Below are positions 1 through 9,007 of a stretch of DNA of 64,000 bases, piece by piece. Position 1 is the first letter of the stretch. Each line of letters begins with the position of its first letter. Made by a program: the position numbers and the translations under genes. Location: contig OZ246962.1 in assembly GCA_965232255.1 (NCBI GenBank), positions 2,170,001-2,234,000 on the forward strand. The letters are read 5' to 3'. The DNA is from Endozoicomonas sp965232255. GTDB taxonomy: Bacteria > Pseudomonadota > Gammaproteobacteria > Pseudomonadales > Endozoicomonadaceae. Below the pieces are notes generated by a model that did no database searches, was not told where the DNA came from, and saw only the letters and a list, made by a program, of their open reading frames with translations.

Positions 1-2
1 AG

Positions 3-749
3 GGTAGTCCTAGTCCACGGCTACCAATGGTCTTTTCAAGGAATGCTCGCGCAGCCACATCCATCATTGGTTCTGCAGCCAGGCCTGGGCGCAGCATTAT
101 TCGTAGTTTGACAGGAGCAGGTAGCTCTCCGTCTGCGTTTAATGTTGCACCACCGGTATTTGTTGCATCCAAGCAGCCACCGCCTGTGCCACCGAAATCA
201 CAGCATGCGAAAGACTGGATGACCCAGCAAAGGCAGCATGAGTCAGCTGGTGGTGACTTGACTACGAAGCTTGCCAGGTTTGCGAAAGTTGTTGAGCCTG
301 CACCAATAACAAAGCCTGTAAGGCCCGCGCCTGCGCCACCCTCACCTCCGGCGGCAACGTTAGCAGCGCCGATAAGGCCTGTGCGGCCAGCGCCGCCGCC
401 TCCTCCAGCTGCATCACTGGCAGCGCCGATAAGACCTGTCAGGCCACCTCCGCCGCCACCTCCGCGCAGGGCTGAACCCCCGCCTTTGCCGCCACTTGCC
501 AGAGAGCTATTGGATAATTTGGAAAAGCATGGCGTGCGCCTGGATCAGCCGCCTGCACCACCTCCCCGCAGGACTGGCCCACCACCTTTGCCACCCCTTG
601 CCAAAGAACTCCTGGATAGTTTGGAAAGGCATGGCATCCGCTTGGAGCAGCCGTTTACGCCGCCTGCACCACCGCCACCGGGCACCCAGTCGCCATATCT
701 TTCAGGGCGAACAGAGCGGCTGGCAAGCATCCCTGAAGAGGACGAGTAG
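3..749 (+). CDS. Proline-rich tandem-repeat protein, 5' end probably outside the window
   Basis: I do not recognise a family. The reading frame is open from position 3, and the first ATG (27) has no Shine-Dalgarno sequence, so the gene probably starts upstream of the window. From about position 300 the protein is dominated by PIRPVRP-type and polyproline stretches. Then come two copies of a 34-residue unit (DNA period exactly 102 bp, 465-566 and 567-668), each made of a PPPLPPLA stretch and a charged amphipathic helix (LLDNLEKHGVRL, LLDSLERHGIRL). It ends SIPEEDE. There is no signal peptide in the visible part and no enzymatic motif. Polyproline next to short amphipathic helices resembles eukaryotic actin- or SH3-binding modules. 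A host-directed role is only a guess. Confidence 0.7.
   Translation, partial: GSPSPRLPMVFSRNARAATSIIGSAARPGRSIIRSLTGAGSSPSAFNVAPPVFVASKQPPPVPPKSQHAKDWMTQQRQHESAGGDLTTKLARFAKVVEPAPITKPVRPAPAPPSPPAATLAAPIRPVRPAPPPPPAASLAAPIRPVRPPPPPPPRRAEPPPLPPLARELLDNLEKHGVRLDQPPAPPPRRTGPPPLPPLAKELLDSLERHGIRLEQPFTPPAPPPPGTQSPYLSGRTERLASIPEEDE
465..668 (+). repeat. Two tandem 102-bp coding repeats
   Basis: Unit 1 (465-566) and unit 2 (567-668) both begin CGCAGG and encode the same 34-residue module. Differences are mostly conservative (NLEKHGV against SLERHGI), as expected for a duplication kept under protein-level selection. Confidence 0.8.
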
Positions 750-1035
750 GCTGCAATCTGGTTTTCTGCTTCCCCACCCGACGAGCCAGAATGATTCGGC
801 CGGTCAAGGGGGTAGCAGAGATGCTAGCCGACGAGCCGCCACTTGGCGGCTGCCCAGCGCTGCTCAGGATGCCAACCTCCCTTTCTGATTCTGGTGACAA
901 AAGTACATGCCTTTGACTTCCTTCCCCCAGCAGCTCCCACCATCAGGGAGCCTCCGGCTTGGTGTAACCCAAGCACTCTTGCAATTTGCCGAGCATGCAC
1001 TGGGCCTTCACTACACGGGAATTTGCCAATGGACT

Positions 1036-1695
1036 CTAGATAACTGTCACAATATCCGCCAGAGGCAAACGCGCTTTTGGCTTGCCATAGTTATAGTCCT
1101 CGCTTTCCAGCGCATAACCCATGGCCAGAGCCACTTCACAAACGTAGCCGTCAAGTTCGTCTTTAAACAACTCACTGATAAGCTCAGAATCAATACCTTC
1201 CATGGGTGTAGAGTGAATGCCTAGCCGGGCAAGCGTATGCATGATATTGCCAAGTGCAATGTAGACCTGGGACTTGGTCCAGTGATCGTTCAAACCGTGC
1301 TCGTCAGTGTTGGCTTCGGCAAACCCGTAGGCGTAGTCCAACATGTAGTCGTACTTCTCCGGAGGCAGATGGCCGGAGCTGACTTCCGTATCAACCACTT
1401 TTTTATACTGCTCCTTGTTGTATTTCGGGTTGTGCGCCAGCAGCAGGGTATGTGATGCCTCCTGCGCATGCGGCTGGTTGAACTGGTATTTATTGGCAAA
1501 GGTGTCATGCAGGCGTTGCTTGGCCGCATCACTTTCAATGATGATAAACTTCCACGGTTGGGAGTTGATTGAAGAGGGCGAAAGACGCAGTGCTTCTTTG
1601 ATGATTGCCATATCTTCTGCAGAGATACGTTTGCTGGCGTCGTATTTTTTAGTGGTGTAACGCTGGTTCAGGTCTTTAATGATTTGCTGCGACAT
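1036..1695 (-). CDS. nfsB: Oxygen-insensitive NAD(P)H nitroreductase, NfsB family
   Basis: This is a 219-residue FMN-dependent nitroreductase that would reduce nitroaromatics, quinones or dihydropteridines with NAD(P)H. Family marks are an N-terminal RYTTKKYD stretch, the FMN-binding SPSSINSQPWKFI motif near residues 40-53, the central MEGID motif near residue 164, and a C-terminal KARLPL stretch as in E. coli NfsB. The length matches the family (about 217). It stands alone, downstream of and on the same strand as the dms operon, but a hairpin at 1806-1835 separates them, so separate transcription is likely. Physiological substrate cannot be told from sequence. Confidence 0.9.
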   Translation of the reverse strand: MSQQIIKDLNQRYTTKKYDASKRISAEDMAIIKEALRLSPSSINSQPWKFIIIESDAAKQRLHDTFANKYQFNQPHAQEASHTLLLAHNPKYNKEQYKKVVDTEVSSGHLPPEKYDYMLDYAYGFAEANTDEHGLNDHWTKSQVYIALGNIMHTLARLGIHSTPMEGIDSELISELFKDELDGYVCEVALAMGYALESEDYNYGKPKARLPLADIVTVI

Positions 1696-1805
1696 ATAAA
1701 ATTATCCAACCTTAAAAAAATGGTTTGTGTACGATACCACATCTTTAAATCATGTTGATGTCTTGTTGGGGTCGGGAATTTACTTGTCTGAGTCACAGGA
1801 AAACC

Positions 1806-1835
1806 CTACCAAAGTCGTTTGGTGACTTGGTAGGA
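1806..1835 (-). terminator. Probable terminator of the dms operon
   Basis: The inverted repeat CCTACCAAAGTC/GACTTGGTAGG (one bulged base) lies 13 bp beyond the dmsC stop. On the minus strand it is followed by GTTTTCC, a short T run. Confidence 0.55.
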
Positions 1836-1848
1836 GGGCAAGCAATGC

Positions 1849-2697
1849 TCACATAACAGGCATTTGCAGATCATAAAAGAAAATACGACCACACAATTCT
1901 GCTGCCAGAACCATAACTGTACTGATTGCTGCCAGGCTAACGTTCGTGTTATTGCCACGGGTTGCACCAATCACCCAGATACCCAGACCAGCAAATAACA
2001 GTCCCAGGCGCGCCAACATTAAGTCATGGTGGTAGCCCAGTAGTGCCAGCGGGTTAAACGCCAGACCCAGCTGACTGAGCCACGACAAGTAGAGTGGGTA
2101 GCTCACTAATACCAGGCCCAGGATGATAAAACCGACTGTAGCCAAGGCTCGGTCAGCGTGTTTCTGGAACACGCCCAGGCTGGCTGCCTGCGTTCTCAGC
2201 AACAGGGCTGCGGCTGGTATGCCAACAATAAATGCTGTCATGAAAAACTGGAAGGTAGTCCAGCCGCTATTCCAGACGGGGACAGTTTTCAGGGTATAGA
2301 CATTGGCAATCGCCCATAACAGGGCTACCCCCAAGATCATGGCAGCGGCCAGCACCAACTTTTGCAGCGGTTTGATAAGGTCAAAGTGAACCATGAGCAT
2401 ATAGACACACACAGCACCGCCAAACAGTGCGGTGGTGATGATCTCAATGCTCAGGGATGACCAATGCTCCAAACCAAAGATGACATTAACAGCCCGCAAC
2501 GGCTGGCCAAGGTGAGTTATGGCAGCGCCACCGGCGATAACCAATAGGCCGAGGACGGCTAACAACAGTTTGTTCAGCAGATGTTGACGACGACTGTCGT
2601 TGTTAAACATCAGCAGACAGGCGAGCACTAAAAACAGCCCAACGGCACTTTGCGCCAGGACCGTAAAAACAACCAGCGATAACTCATGCATGGTCAC
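1849..2697 (-). CDS. dmsC: DMSO reductase membrane anchor subunit DmsC
   Basis: This 282-residue, very hydrophobic protein has about eight predicted membrane segments and matches the DmsC/NrfD-like anchors that oxidise menaquinol and pass electrons to DmsB. The length is typical (E. coli DmsC 287). An N-terminal MHELSLVVFTVLAQSAVG segment and the conserved HLGQPLRA loop fit the family. Its start overlaps the dmsB stop by 4 bp, so the two are translationally coupled. It is the last gene of dmsABC. Confidence 0.9.
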   Translation of the reverse strand: MTMHELSLVVFTVLAQSAVGLFLVLACLLMFNNDSRRQHLLNKLLLAVLGLLVIAGGAAITHLGQPLRAVNVIFGLEHWSSLSIEIITTALFGGAVCVYMLMVHFDLIKPLQKLVLAAAMILGVALLWAIANVYTLKTVPVWNSGWTTFQFFMTAFIVGIPAAALLLRTQAASLGVFQKHADRALATVGFIILGLVLVSYPLYLSWLSQLGLAFNPLALLGYHHDLMLARLGLLFAGLGIWVIGATRGNNTNVSLAAISTVMVLAAELCGRIFFYDLQMPVM

Positions 2698-3329
2698 ACC
2701 TCCCGTGTGTTGATGATTTGCCCGGTACGGTCACCGGAAGGTTTAGCGCTACGATTGGCTTTTAGCACCAGTGATGGGCCGGTCAGGGATGAATTGGGCA
2801 GTGGGGCGATATCCGCCTCGGTGCCATACCTGGCACGCAGCGCGTCCATGGGGCCGAAGTCCAGGGCACGCATTGGGCAAGAGCCAACACAAATGGGCAT
2901 TTTGCCGACTTCAACCCGGTCGTAGCAACCATCACACTTAGTCATGACTTTCTTTTCGGCGTCGTACTGCGGTGCGCCATAGGGACAGGCCATTTCGCAA
3001 TAACGACAGCCGACGCACACATTTCCATCGACGACCACCAGACCATCGTTGGCCCGTTTGTGCATCGCCCCGGTAGGACATGCCTTGGTGCAGGCGGGTT
3101 CGGCACAATGATTGCAACTGATGGAGGTATAATAAGTAAACACGTTCTGGTCGAAGGTGCCGTCCTGATGCTGGAACCAGCCGCCGCCGGTGTACTCGTA
3201 AACTCGGCGCCAGTTGACGTTTACCTTCAGGTCATTTTCGTCTTTGCACGACAATTGACAGGTTTTACAACCGGTACATTTGGCAGTATCGACGTAAAAC
3301 CCTAGCTGTTGGTTCGATATTTGAGCCAT
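2694..3329 (-). CDS. dmsB: DMSO reductase iron-sulfur subunit DmsB
   Basis: This 211-residue ferredoxin-like subunit carries electrons from the quinol-oxidising anchor to the molybdenum subunit. Four cysteine groups that bind four [4Fe-4S] clusters are visible: CTGCKTCQLSC near residue 18, CNHCAEPACTKAC, CVGCRYCEMAC, and CDGCYD with CVGSC. Length agrees with E. coli DmsB (205). It lies 16 bp after dmsA and overlaps dmsC. Like other DmsB proteins it has no signal peptide and should be exported attached to DmsA. Confidence 0.95.
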   Translation of the reverse strand: MAQISNQQLGFYVDTAKCTGCKTCQLSCKDENDLKVNVNWRRVYEYTGGGWFQHQDGTFDQNVFTYYTSISCNHCAEPACTKACPTGAMHKRANDGLVVVDGNVCVGCRYCEMACPYGAPQYDAEKKVMTKCDGCYDRVEVGKMPICVGSCPMRALDFGPMDALRARYGTEADIAPLPNSSLTGPSLVLKANRSAKPSGDRTGQIINTREV

Positions 3330-3345
3330 TGATCCCTATCCCCCG

Positions 3346-5787
3346 TTATGCCTTGGCAATTTCGACCAGGTTACTGTGCTGTGGGTTACCCTTGGCCAGT
3401 GGTGATGGACGCTGAGTGGTCAGGGTGTTCATGCAGGCGCCAAGGTCTACCCCCTTTCTATCTGGGGCGTACCAGCTGCCTTGTCCCATGGCGACCACGC
3501 CCGGCATGATGCGTGGGGTGACTTTGGCAACTACCCGGATTTCACCCCGATCGTTCCAGACCTTTAAAATATCACCGTCGTTTATTTTGCGAGCCTCGGC
3601 ATCAAGTGGGTTGACCAGTACTTCCTGCGGATTGGCTGCGCGCAATACATCCACATTGCCGTAAGTTGAGTGGGTTCTTGCCTTGTAGTGGAAGCCGTAC
3701 ATTTGCAGCGGATATTTGCTGGTCTCTGGTGATTCATGGCCCTCCCAGGAGGCAACGTATTCCGGTAGCGGACGAATAACATCACCTTTGCCCAAGGTCC
3801 AGGTGTTGGCAATTTCAGCCAAACGCGCAGAGTAAATTTCGATTTTGCCTGATGGCGTGTCTAAAGGGTTCGCATCGGGGTTTTCACGAAATGCACGAAA
3901 CTGGACGATCGGTTCGCCCGGATTTTGCTGTTTGACAATGCCTTGTTGGCGAAAAGCATCATAACTCAGATCTCGCAGTGCCGGATTCATCTGCTGGGAT
4001 TCGGCATAGATGTGGCGTAGCCACGCTTCCTGATCACGGCCTTCGGTAAACGCTTGCTCCACACCGAGACGCTTCGCTACTTCTGTACACATGTCGTATA
4101 CCGAGCGAGACTCGTACAGCGGTTCAATGGCAGTATCACAAAAAATGGTGTAACCCATACTGCCGCAGGAACCATTGATGGCGAAGTCCGGTTGTTCAGC
4201 GGCGGTCAAATCCGGCAGCAAAATATCGGCATAACGGGCGCTTGGCGTCATGTGGTTGTCAATGACCACAATCATTTCGCACAGTTTGTCGTCTTGCAAG
4301 ATGGCGTGGGTGCGATTGGTGTCCGCGTGCTGGTTGATAATGCAGTTGCCAGCGTAGTTCCAGATAAACTTGATCGGTTGCGTCAGCTTTTCTGCCCCAC
4401 GAATACCGGCGGTCAGGGCGGTCATTTCATCGTGGCGATGGATCGCATCGGTCCACAGAAACATGGGAATAGCTGTGGTTATCGGGTTGCTCAGGGTAGG
4501 GAACACGGCAAAAGGCATGGCATAGCTGCCTTCCCGGGCACCGTTGCCACCACCGGGCATGCCGACATTGCCGGTCATTACAGCCAGCATACAGATCGCC
4601 CGACTGGCTTGTTCGCCATTGGCAGTGCGCTGCAGACCCCAGCCTTGCATGATATTGCACGGTTTGGTGGCAGCAATTTCACGGGCCAGCTGGATGATTT
4701 TGTTAGCCGGTACGCCGGTGATCTGGGCTGCCCACTGGGGTGTTTTGGGTGTGCCGTCCGGTCCATTGCCAAGAATGTACGACACCCATGAAGCATTTTT
4801 CGGAGCACCGGCAGGTAGCGAGTGTTCGTCATAGCCGATGGTGTAACGGTCCAGAAATGCTTTGTCCACCAAGTCTTCGCTAATCATCACCCAGGCCATG
4901 CCAGCCACCAGTGCGGCATCAGTGCCGGGGCGTAGAGGAACCCATTCGTCACCATCGCTGAGCGTTGAGTCGGTTAAACGTGGATCAAAGACAATCATTC
5001 GGGCACGGCTGCGTTCACGGGCTTCTGACAGTACATAGTTTACCCCGGCCCCACTGGCGCGTGTTTCGGCTGGATTGTTGCCAAAATTAACGATCAGTTT
5101 GGTATTAACGACATCAGACGTGCAGTTATTATCTACCCAGGAGCCACCGTACAAATAGGGCAAACTGACACCAATCTGCGCGGTACTGTAATCGCCATAA
5201 TGATTCAGATAACCACCCCAGCAATTCATCAAGCGGGCAACGGGCGTTGCTGCTGGTGGCCAGGACTTAGACACCGTACCACCGAGTGTGCCAGTACAGT
5301 AGTTGAGGTAGATCGCTTCGTTGCCATAGGTGGCTTTGATGCGCTTGAGATTGTCGGCGATAATATCAAACGCCTCATCCCAGCTAATACGCTCAAATCG
5401 ACCTTCACCCCGTTTGCCAACCCGTTTCATGGGGTATTTCAGACGATCCGGGTTGTACACCCGTTTACGAAAGGAACGACCACGCAAGCAGGCACGAAGC
5501 TGGTGATCGTTATAGACGTCATGACCCGTGTTGTCAGTGGTTGTGTAGGCAATGACACCATCCTTGACATGATGGCGCAGGGCGCAGCGTGAGCCACAGT
5601 TTACTGTACAGGCGGACCAGACTGGTCTGGGTTCGGCAGATGGTGCATCGACGACTGGAGGCGTGGTGGCTTTCAGTGGCAGGCTGTTGACGCTCAGTAC
5701 GGCAGCACCGCTAGCTGTGGCACCCCACTTGACGAAGGTTCTTCGGTTCAGGGCTGAAACAAGAGTTTTATCGCCAATGTTATTCAT
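3346..5787 (-). CDS. dmsA: DMSO/S-oxide reductase catalytic molybdopterin subunit DmsA
   Basis: About 813 residues, the bis-MGD catalytic subunit that reduces dimethyl sulfoxide or related S/N-oxides as terminal electron acceptors. A twin-arginine signal (NRRTFVKWG near residue 14, then a hydrophobic stretch) directs folded export by Tat, and tatABC is in this window. The N-terminal cluster motif CTVNCGSRC follows at about residue 60. GDYSTAQ supplies the serine expected as molybdenum ligand in DMSO reductases. I chose the ATG at 5787; a GTG at 5799 would add four residues, and neither has a strong Shine-Dalgarno. No DmsD-type chaperone gene is in the window. The exact oxide substrate is uncertain within the family. 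Confidence 0.93.
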   Translation of the reverse strand: MNNIGDKTLVSALNRRTFVKWGATASGAAVLSVNSLPLKATTPPVVDAPSAEPRPVWSACTVNCGSRCALRHHVKDGVIAYTTTDNTGHDVYNDHQLRACLRGRSFRKRVYNPDRLKYPMKRVGKRGEGRFERISWDEAFDIIADNLKRIKATYGNEAIYLNYCTGTLGGTVSKSWPPAATPVARLMNCWGGYLNHYGDYSTAQIGVSLPYLYGGSWVDNNCTSDVVNTKLIVNFGNNPAETRASGAGVNYVLSEARERSRARMIVFDPRLTDSTLSDGDEWVPLRPGTDAALVAGMAWVMISEDLVDKAFLDRYTIGYDEHSLPAGAPKNASWVSYILGNGPDGTPKTPQWAAQITGVPANKIIQLAREIAATKPCNIMQGWGLQRTANGEQASRAICMLAVMTGNVGMPGGGNGAREGSYAMPFAVFPTLSNPITTAIPMFLWTDAIHRHDEMTALTAGIRGAEKLTQPIKFIWNYAGNCIINQHADTNRTHAILQDDKLCEMIVVIDNHMTPSARYADILLPDLTAAEQPDFAINGSCGSMGYTIFCDTAIEPLYESRSVYDMCTEVAKRLGVEQAFTEGRDQEAWLRHIYAESQQMNPALRDLSYDAFRQQGIVKQQNPGEPIVQFRAFRENPDANPLDTPSGKIEIYSARLAEIANTWTLGKGDVIRPLPEYVASWEGHESPETSKYPLQMYGFHYKARTHSTYGNVDVLRAANPQEVLVNPLDAEARKINDGDILKVWNDRGEIRVVAKVTPRIMPGVVAMGQGSWYAPDRKGVDLGACMNTLTTQRPSPLAKGNPQHSNLVEIAKA

Positions 5788-6185
5788 TAATACCACCACT
5801 ATCGTAATGAGTAAGAATCGTAAACGCTCAGGCTGGCATCAACTGTCTGAAAAAATGCAGATATGCGAGTACAGACGTATTGTCAGGCCAGAAGTCGCTG
5901 CCCAGAAAATGGGAAGCATTATAAATGGCCAGCAGTCTGGGCAAAGCTGACTTGGGTCAAATCTTGGACGGCAGGGCAGGCGATGGTGTGACAAACGCTA
6001 ATAGCAATAGTATTCTGAGGGCCAGTCTCGCAGGTGCTCAGAGGTATTTTGTGAACGGAATTTTCTGCTTCTTGATCAGCTCGCGCAGATCATACTCAAT
6101 AGTGAAGACAACTGGCAAAGAGGCGGTGGCGATCCAGGGAAATTCGTGCTGCGTTTATGGTTTTAAGAGTCAGTTGTCGTTTATA
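5788..6185. other. Intergenic region upstream of dmsA
   Basis: No convincing gene is seen in these roughly 400 bp. The one recognisable element is the FNR-like dyad at 5947-5960. Reading frames crossing the region lack start sites and run into neighbouring genes antisense. Confidence 0.6.
5947..5960 (-). promoter_or_regulatory. FNR/Anr-like box upstream of dmsA
   Basis: On the dmsA strand the site reads TTGACCCAAGTCAG, a match in seven of eight core positions to TTGA-N6-TCAA, the FNR/Anr half-site pair. It lies about 160 bp before the dmsA start, further than usual, so a long leader would be needed. Anaerobic FNR control of dmsABC is well known in E. coli; its use here is inference. Confidence 0.4.
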
Positions 6186-6869
6186 TCAGCGGCGCATAAT
6201 AGCAATCCAGCGTCCGATATTCAGCAAGCTGGCCAAAGCTGCGGCCACATAGGTCATGGCTGCGGCTTTGAGTACTTTTCGAGCGCCGGGCAAGTCATCC
6301 TGAGCGAGATAGCCTTCGGCCAGAATCGGGAGTGCCTTGTTAAAGCTGGCGTCCAACTCCACTGGCAGGTTCATTAACTGTACCCACAACGAAGCAATCA
6401 TCCCCGAAGCACCGAGTAGCAGCGTGATCAGTGTACTTTGTGGCAGGCGGGTGATCAGGAAAATGATGGGTGTCACCATTAGGGCTACAGCTCCGAATCG
6501 CTGAATCATCATCGCCAGGCGCAGTCGACGCTGGCGACGCATAAAACCGCTGTGTTGTTGCTGGTGCTGCAAAGCGTGACTGACCTCGTGGGCAGCTATG
6601 GCCACAGCGGCGATGGATTTGTGATGAAAGTGTGGGCTGCCCAGGGAGATTACTCGTCGCTCCGGGTCGTAGTAGTCTTCCCCTGGTTGTCCTTCGCGCA
6701 GGGTGACACCATTGAGGGAAAAGCGGGTGATCAGGTGTGCAGCCAGTTCGCCGCCAGTACCTGGCAGGTCAGGGCGCTCGGCGCCATGGCGTCGCAATGT
6801 GCTCGTCACCCACATCTGCGGGCCAAACACCAAAGCAATTATGGCAACGCCGAGCAGAATGAGGGGCAT
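6186..6869 (-). CDS. YugP-like membrane zinc metallopeptidase (PF04298 family)
   Basis: This 227-residue membrane protein has an N-terminal hydrophobic segment, the zinc-protease motif HEVSH at residues 94-98 within AAHEVSHALQH, and two or three C-terminal membrane helices (residues about 125-165 and near 200). Layout and length match the YugP/neutral zinc metallopeptidase family, whose substrates are poorly known. Its ATG overlaps the nrdR stop codon by one base (TAATG), so it is translated with nrdR. In many gammaproteobacteria ribD follows nrdR, so this partner is less usual. Confidence 0.85.
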   Translation of the reverse strand: MPLILLGVAIIALVFGPQMWVTSTLRRHGAERPDLPGTGGELAAHLITRFSLNGVTLREGQPGEDYYDPERRVISLGSPHFHHKSIAAVAIAAHEVSHALQHQQQHSGFMRRQRRLRLAMMIQRFGAVALMVTPIIFLITRLPQSTLITLLLGASGMIASLWVQLMNLPVELDASFNKALPILAEGYLAQDDLPGARKVLKAAAMTYVAAALASLLNIGRWIAIMRR

Positions 6870-7333
6870 TAATGGTTCCGTTCTTCGGTTTTCAGGCGCT
6901 CAATCTCTTCGCGGAACTCGTTGAGATCTTTAAAGTGGCGATAGACGGAGGCAAAACGGATATAGGCGACTTCGTCCAGCTGTTTCAGCTCGCGCATCAC
7001 TTCTTCGCCCAGGATGCGTGAACTCACTTCCCGTTCGCCCATGGCGCGCAGACGATGGATAATGCGATTGAGCGCCTCTTCCAGTTGCTCCACGCTCACC
7101 GGCCTTTTTTCCAGGGCGCGGGACATGCCTGCCCGAAGTTTGTCCTCATTGAATGGCTCGCGGTTGCCATCACGCTTGACCAGTCTCGGCAACAGCAGTT
7201 CAGCCGTTTCATAGCTGGTGAAACGTTCAATACAGGTAAGGCATTCACGACGCCGACGCACCTGGGCACCCTCGGCCACCAGGCGAGAGTCGATGACTTT
7301 TGTATCAGCAGCACCACAGAATGGACAATGCAT
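6869..7333 (-). CDS. nrdR: Transcriptional repressor NrdR
   Basis: This is a 154-residue ATP/dATP-sensing repressor of ribonucleotide reductase genes. The N-terminal zinc ribbon has cysteines 3, 6, 31 and 34 with the basic RRRREC segment between them. An ATP-cone domain follows (LVKRDGNREPFNEDKLRAG and onward). Length and sequence are typical. Upstream on its strand is an AAGGA about 12 bases from the ATG. It forms a two-gene unit with the YugP-like peptidase. Its usual target, the NrdR box before nrd genes, is not in this window. Confidence 0.96.
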   Translation of the reverse strand: MHCPFCGAADTKVIDSRLVAEGAQVRRRRECLTCIERFTSYETAELLLPRLVKRDGNREPFNEDKLRAGMSRALEKRPVSVEQLEEALNRIIHRLRAMGEREVSSRILGEEVMRELKQLDEVAYIRFASVYRHFKDLNEFREEIERLKTEERNH

Positions 7334-7647
7334 CGAGCCAGTATATCCTTGTTCAGGAGGGAAATCTGGTAATAATAATCAGCTACGTTTTTATTACAAG
7401 CATCTCGCTATACCGCGCACACCAATCGTTGCCCACAATTAACGTCCTCTGACGTGTGTTTCAAGGCCACTTGTAAGCATATGCCATCCCTTGGATAATT
7501 CGCCATCGTTTGTCTTCGGGGGCATTCAATTCAACGTCAATCGTCGTAATACTTTGCTCGAATGCAGCAGCAACGGTCGATTGGCTCTCTGTCGAACCTC
7601 CGGAACTATAATATTAGTGTTTTTGTAACATTGAATGGACGTTTTGC
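7334..7647. other. Divergent intergenic region nrdR / puuB-like
   Basis: No gene is seen. A TATAAT at 7607-7612 could be the -10 of the oxidase gene, but the only -35-like hexamer (TTGGCT, 7581) is 20 bp away, so I do not call a promoter. Confidence 0.5.
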
Positions 7648-8928
7648 ATGAGCCAGCATGGCGAATATATTGATTCCTACTATCAGGCCACCGGGCATTC
7701 ACTGCCGCTTCAGCCCACGCTGAACGAAGACGTTGCTGCCGACGTCTGTATTATTGGTGGCGGCATGACCGGCTTCAATGCTGCCATTGAGTTACGCAAG
7801 CGCGGCTTTGATGTAGTGGTGCTGGAATCGGGTCGAATCTCCTGGGCTGCCTCGGGCCGTAACGGCGGCCAATGTCTGGCGGGGTTCTGCCTGGGTTTGC
7901 GTGAGGTGGATGAAACCTTTGGCCCTGAATGGGGCAAGAAGCTGTGGGATCTCTCCTGTGAGTCCCTGGACATTGTGCGTGAGCGGATCAGTGAGTTCAA
8001 TATCGACTGTGATTTTCAGCAAAACTACATTGAGCTGGCCAATAAGCGCAGCCAGGAAAAAGAACTTAAGTCCTGGTTAGAGCTGAAGCAGACGCGTTAC
8101 GATTATCCCAGTGTCGAGTGGTGGGACAGCGATAAAATCCGCGAGGTGACTTCGTCGGAAAAATATCTGGGCGGCCTGTTCGATAGCAACAGCGGCCACA
8201 TGCATCCGCTGAATTACACGCTGGGTTTGGCTCGGGCAGCCGTTGAACTGGGCGTGCGGGTTTATGAAAACAGTAAGGCAGTCCAGCTGGTCAAAGGTCA
8301 GCCAAACGTAATTAAAACCGAACAAGGCAGTGTCAAGGCCACGCAGGTGCTATTGGCCTGCAATGCCTATATCGACGGTCTCAATCGCCAGGCAGAAAGT
8401 AAAGTATTGCCGGTGGTCTCTTATATTGCGGTGACTGAGCGGCTTGGTGAACGACAGCCGATCACTAATAAAATGGCTATGTCGGACCTGAATAACAGTC
8501 TTGATTATTTTCGTCCGACGGCCGATGGCCGGATTCTCTTTGGCGGTGTCAATCATCCCTTTAATGGTGAGTACAGCGATACCAAAGACCGTCTGCGCCA
8601 GCGTATGTTAAAGGTATTCCCGCAGCTGCATGATGTGAAAATGGAGTACCACTGGGGTGGACTGTTTGCAGTTACCCGTGAGTACATGCCCCATATTGAA
8701 CACTTGGGCAACGACATCTACACAGCTCATGGTTATACCGGCCACGGGGTTGCGCTGACTAACATTGCCGGGCGTGTGGTGGCGGAAGCGATGGCGGGTA
8801 TGGCTGAGCGGTTTGATGTTTTTTCTCGCATCAGGCACAAGTGGATTCCCACGCCAAAAGTGCTGCGGGTCCCGGCGCTGGCCATGGCGATCTGGAAAGC
8901 TGAACTGGAAGACTCACTGACGTTTTGA
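7648..8928 (+). CDS. puuB: FAD-dependent amine oxidase, gamma-glutamylputrescine oxidase-like (PuuB)
   Basis: This 426-residue D-amino-acid-oxidase-family flavoprotein has the dinucleotide-binding motif GGGMTG at residues 37-42 after a beta strand (VCIIG). The SGRNGGQC segment is characteristic of PuuB/OrdL proteins, and a C-terminal HGYTGHGVALT flavin-contact motif is present. PuuB oxidises gamma-glutamylputrescine in putrescine catabolism. The rest of the puu pathway is absent here, but a PotF-like polyamine-binding protein faces it, which supports a polyamine role. A closely related alternative is oxidation of another amine or amino acid. Confidence 0.8.
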   Translation: MSQHGEYIDSYYQATGHSLPLQPTLNEDVAADVCIIGGGMTGFNAAIELRKRGFDVVVLESGRISWAASGRNGGQCLAGFCLGLREVDETFGPEWGKKLWDLSCESLDIVRERISEFNIDCDFQQNYIELANKRSQEKELKSWLELKQTRYDYPSVEWWDSDKIREVTSSEKYLGGLFDSNSGHMHPLNYTLGLARAAVELGVRVYENSKAVQLVKGQPNVIKTEQGSVKATQVLLACNAYIDGLNRQAESKVLPVVSYIAVTERLGERQPITNKMAMSDLNNSLDYFRPTADGRILFGGVNHPFNGEYSDTKDRLRQRMLKVFPQLHDVKMEYHWGGLFAVTREYMPHIEHLGNDIYTAHGYTGHGVALTNIAGRVVAEAMAGMAERFDVFSRIRHKWIPTPKVLRVPALAMAIWKAELEDSLTF

Positions 8929-9007
8929 TAGGGGCAGCCTATTGCCCTGCGGCAACGTAACAACAAACTGCCGCGTATTAACGGCACTTTGATCGGATCT
9001 CATCAAT

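Noticed and set aside
496..888. Alternative-frame protein of 130 codons overlapping the proline-rich gene
   Set aside because: It follows the same 102-bp DNA repeat in another frame, so its repeat is a by-product; no start signal.
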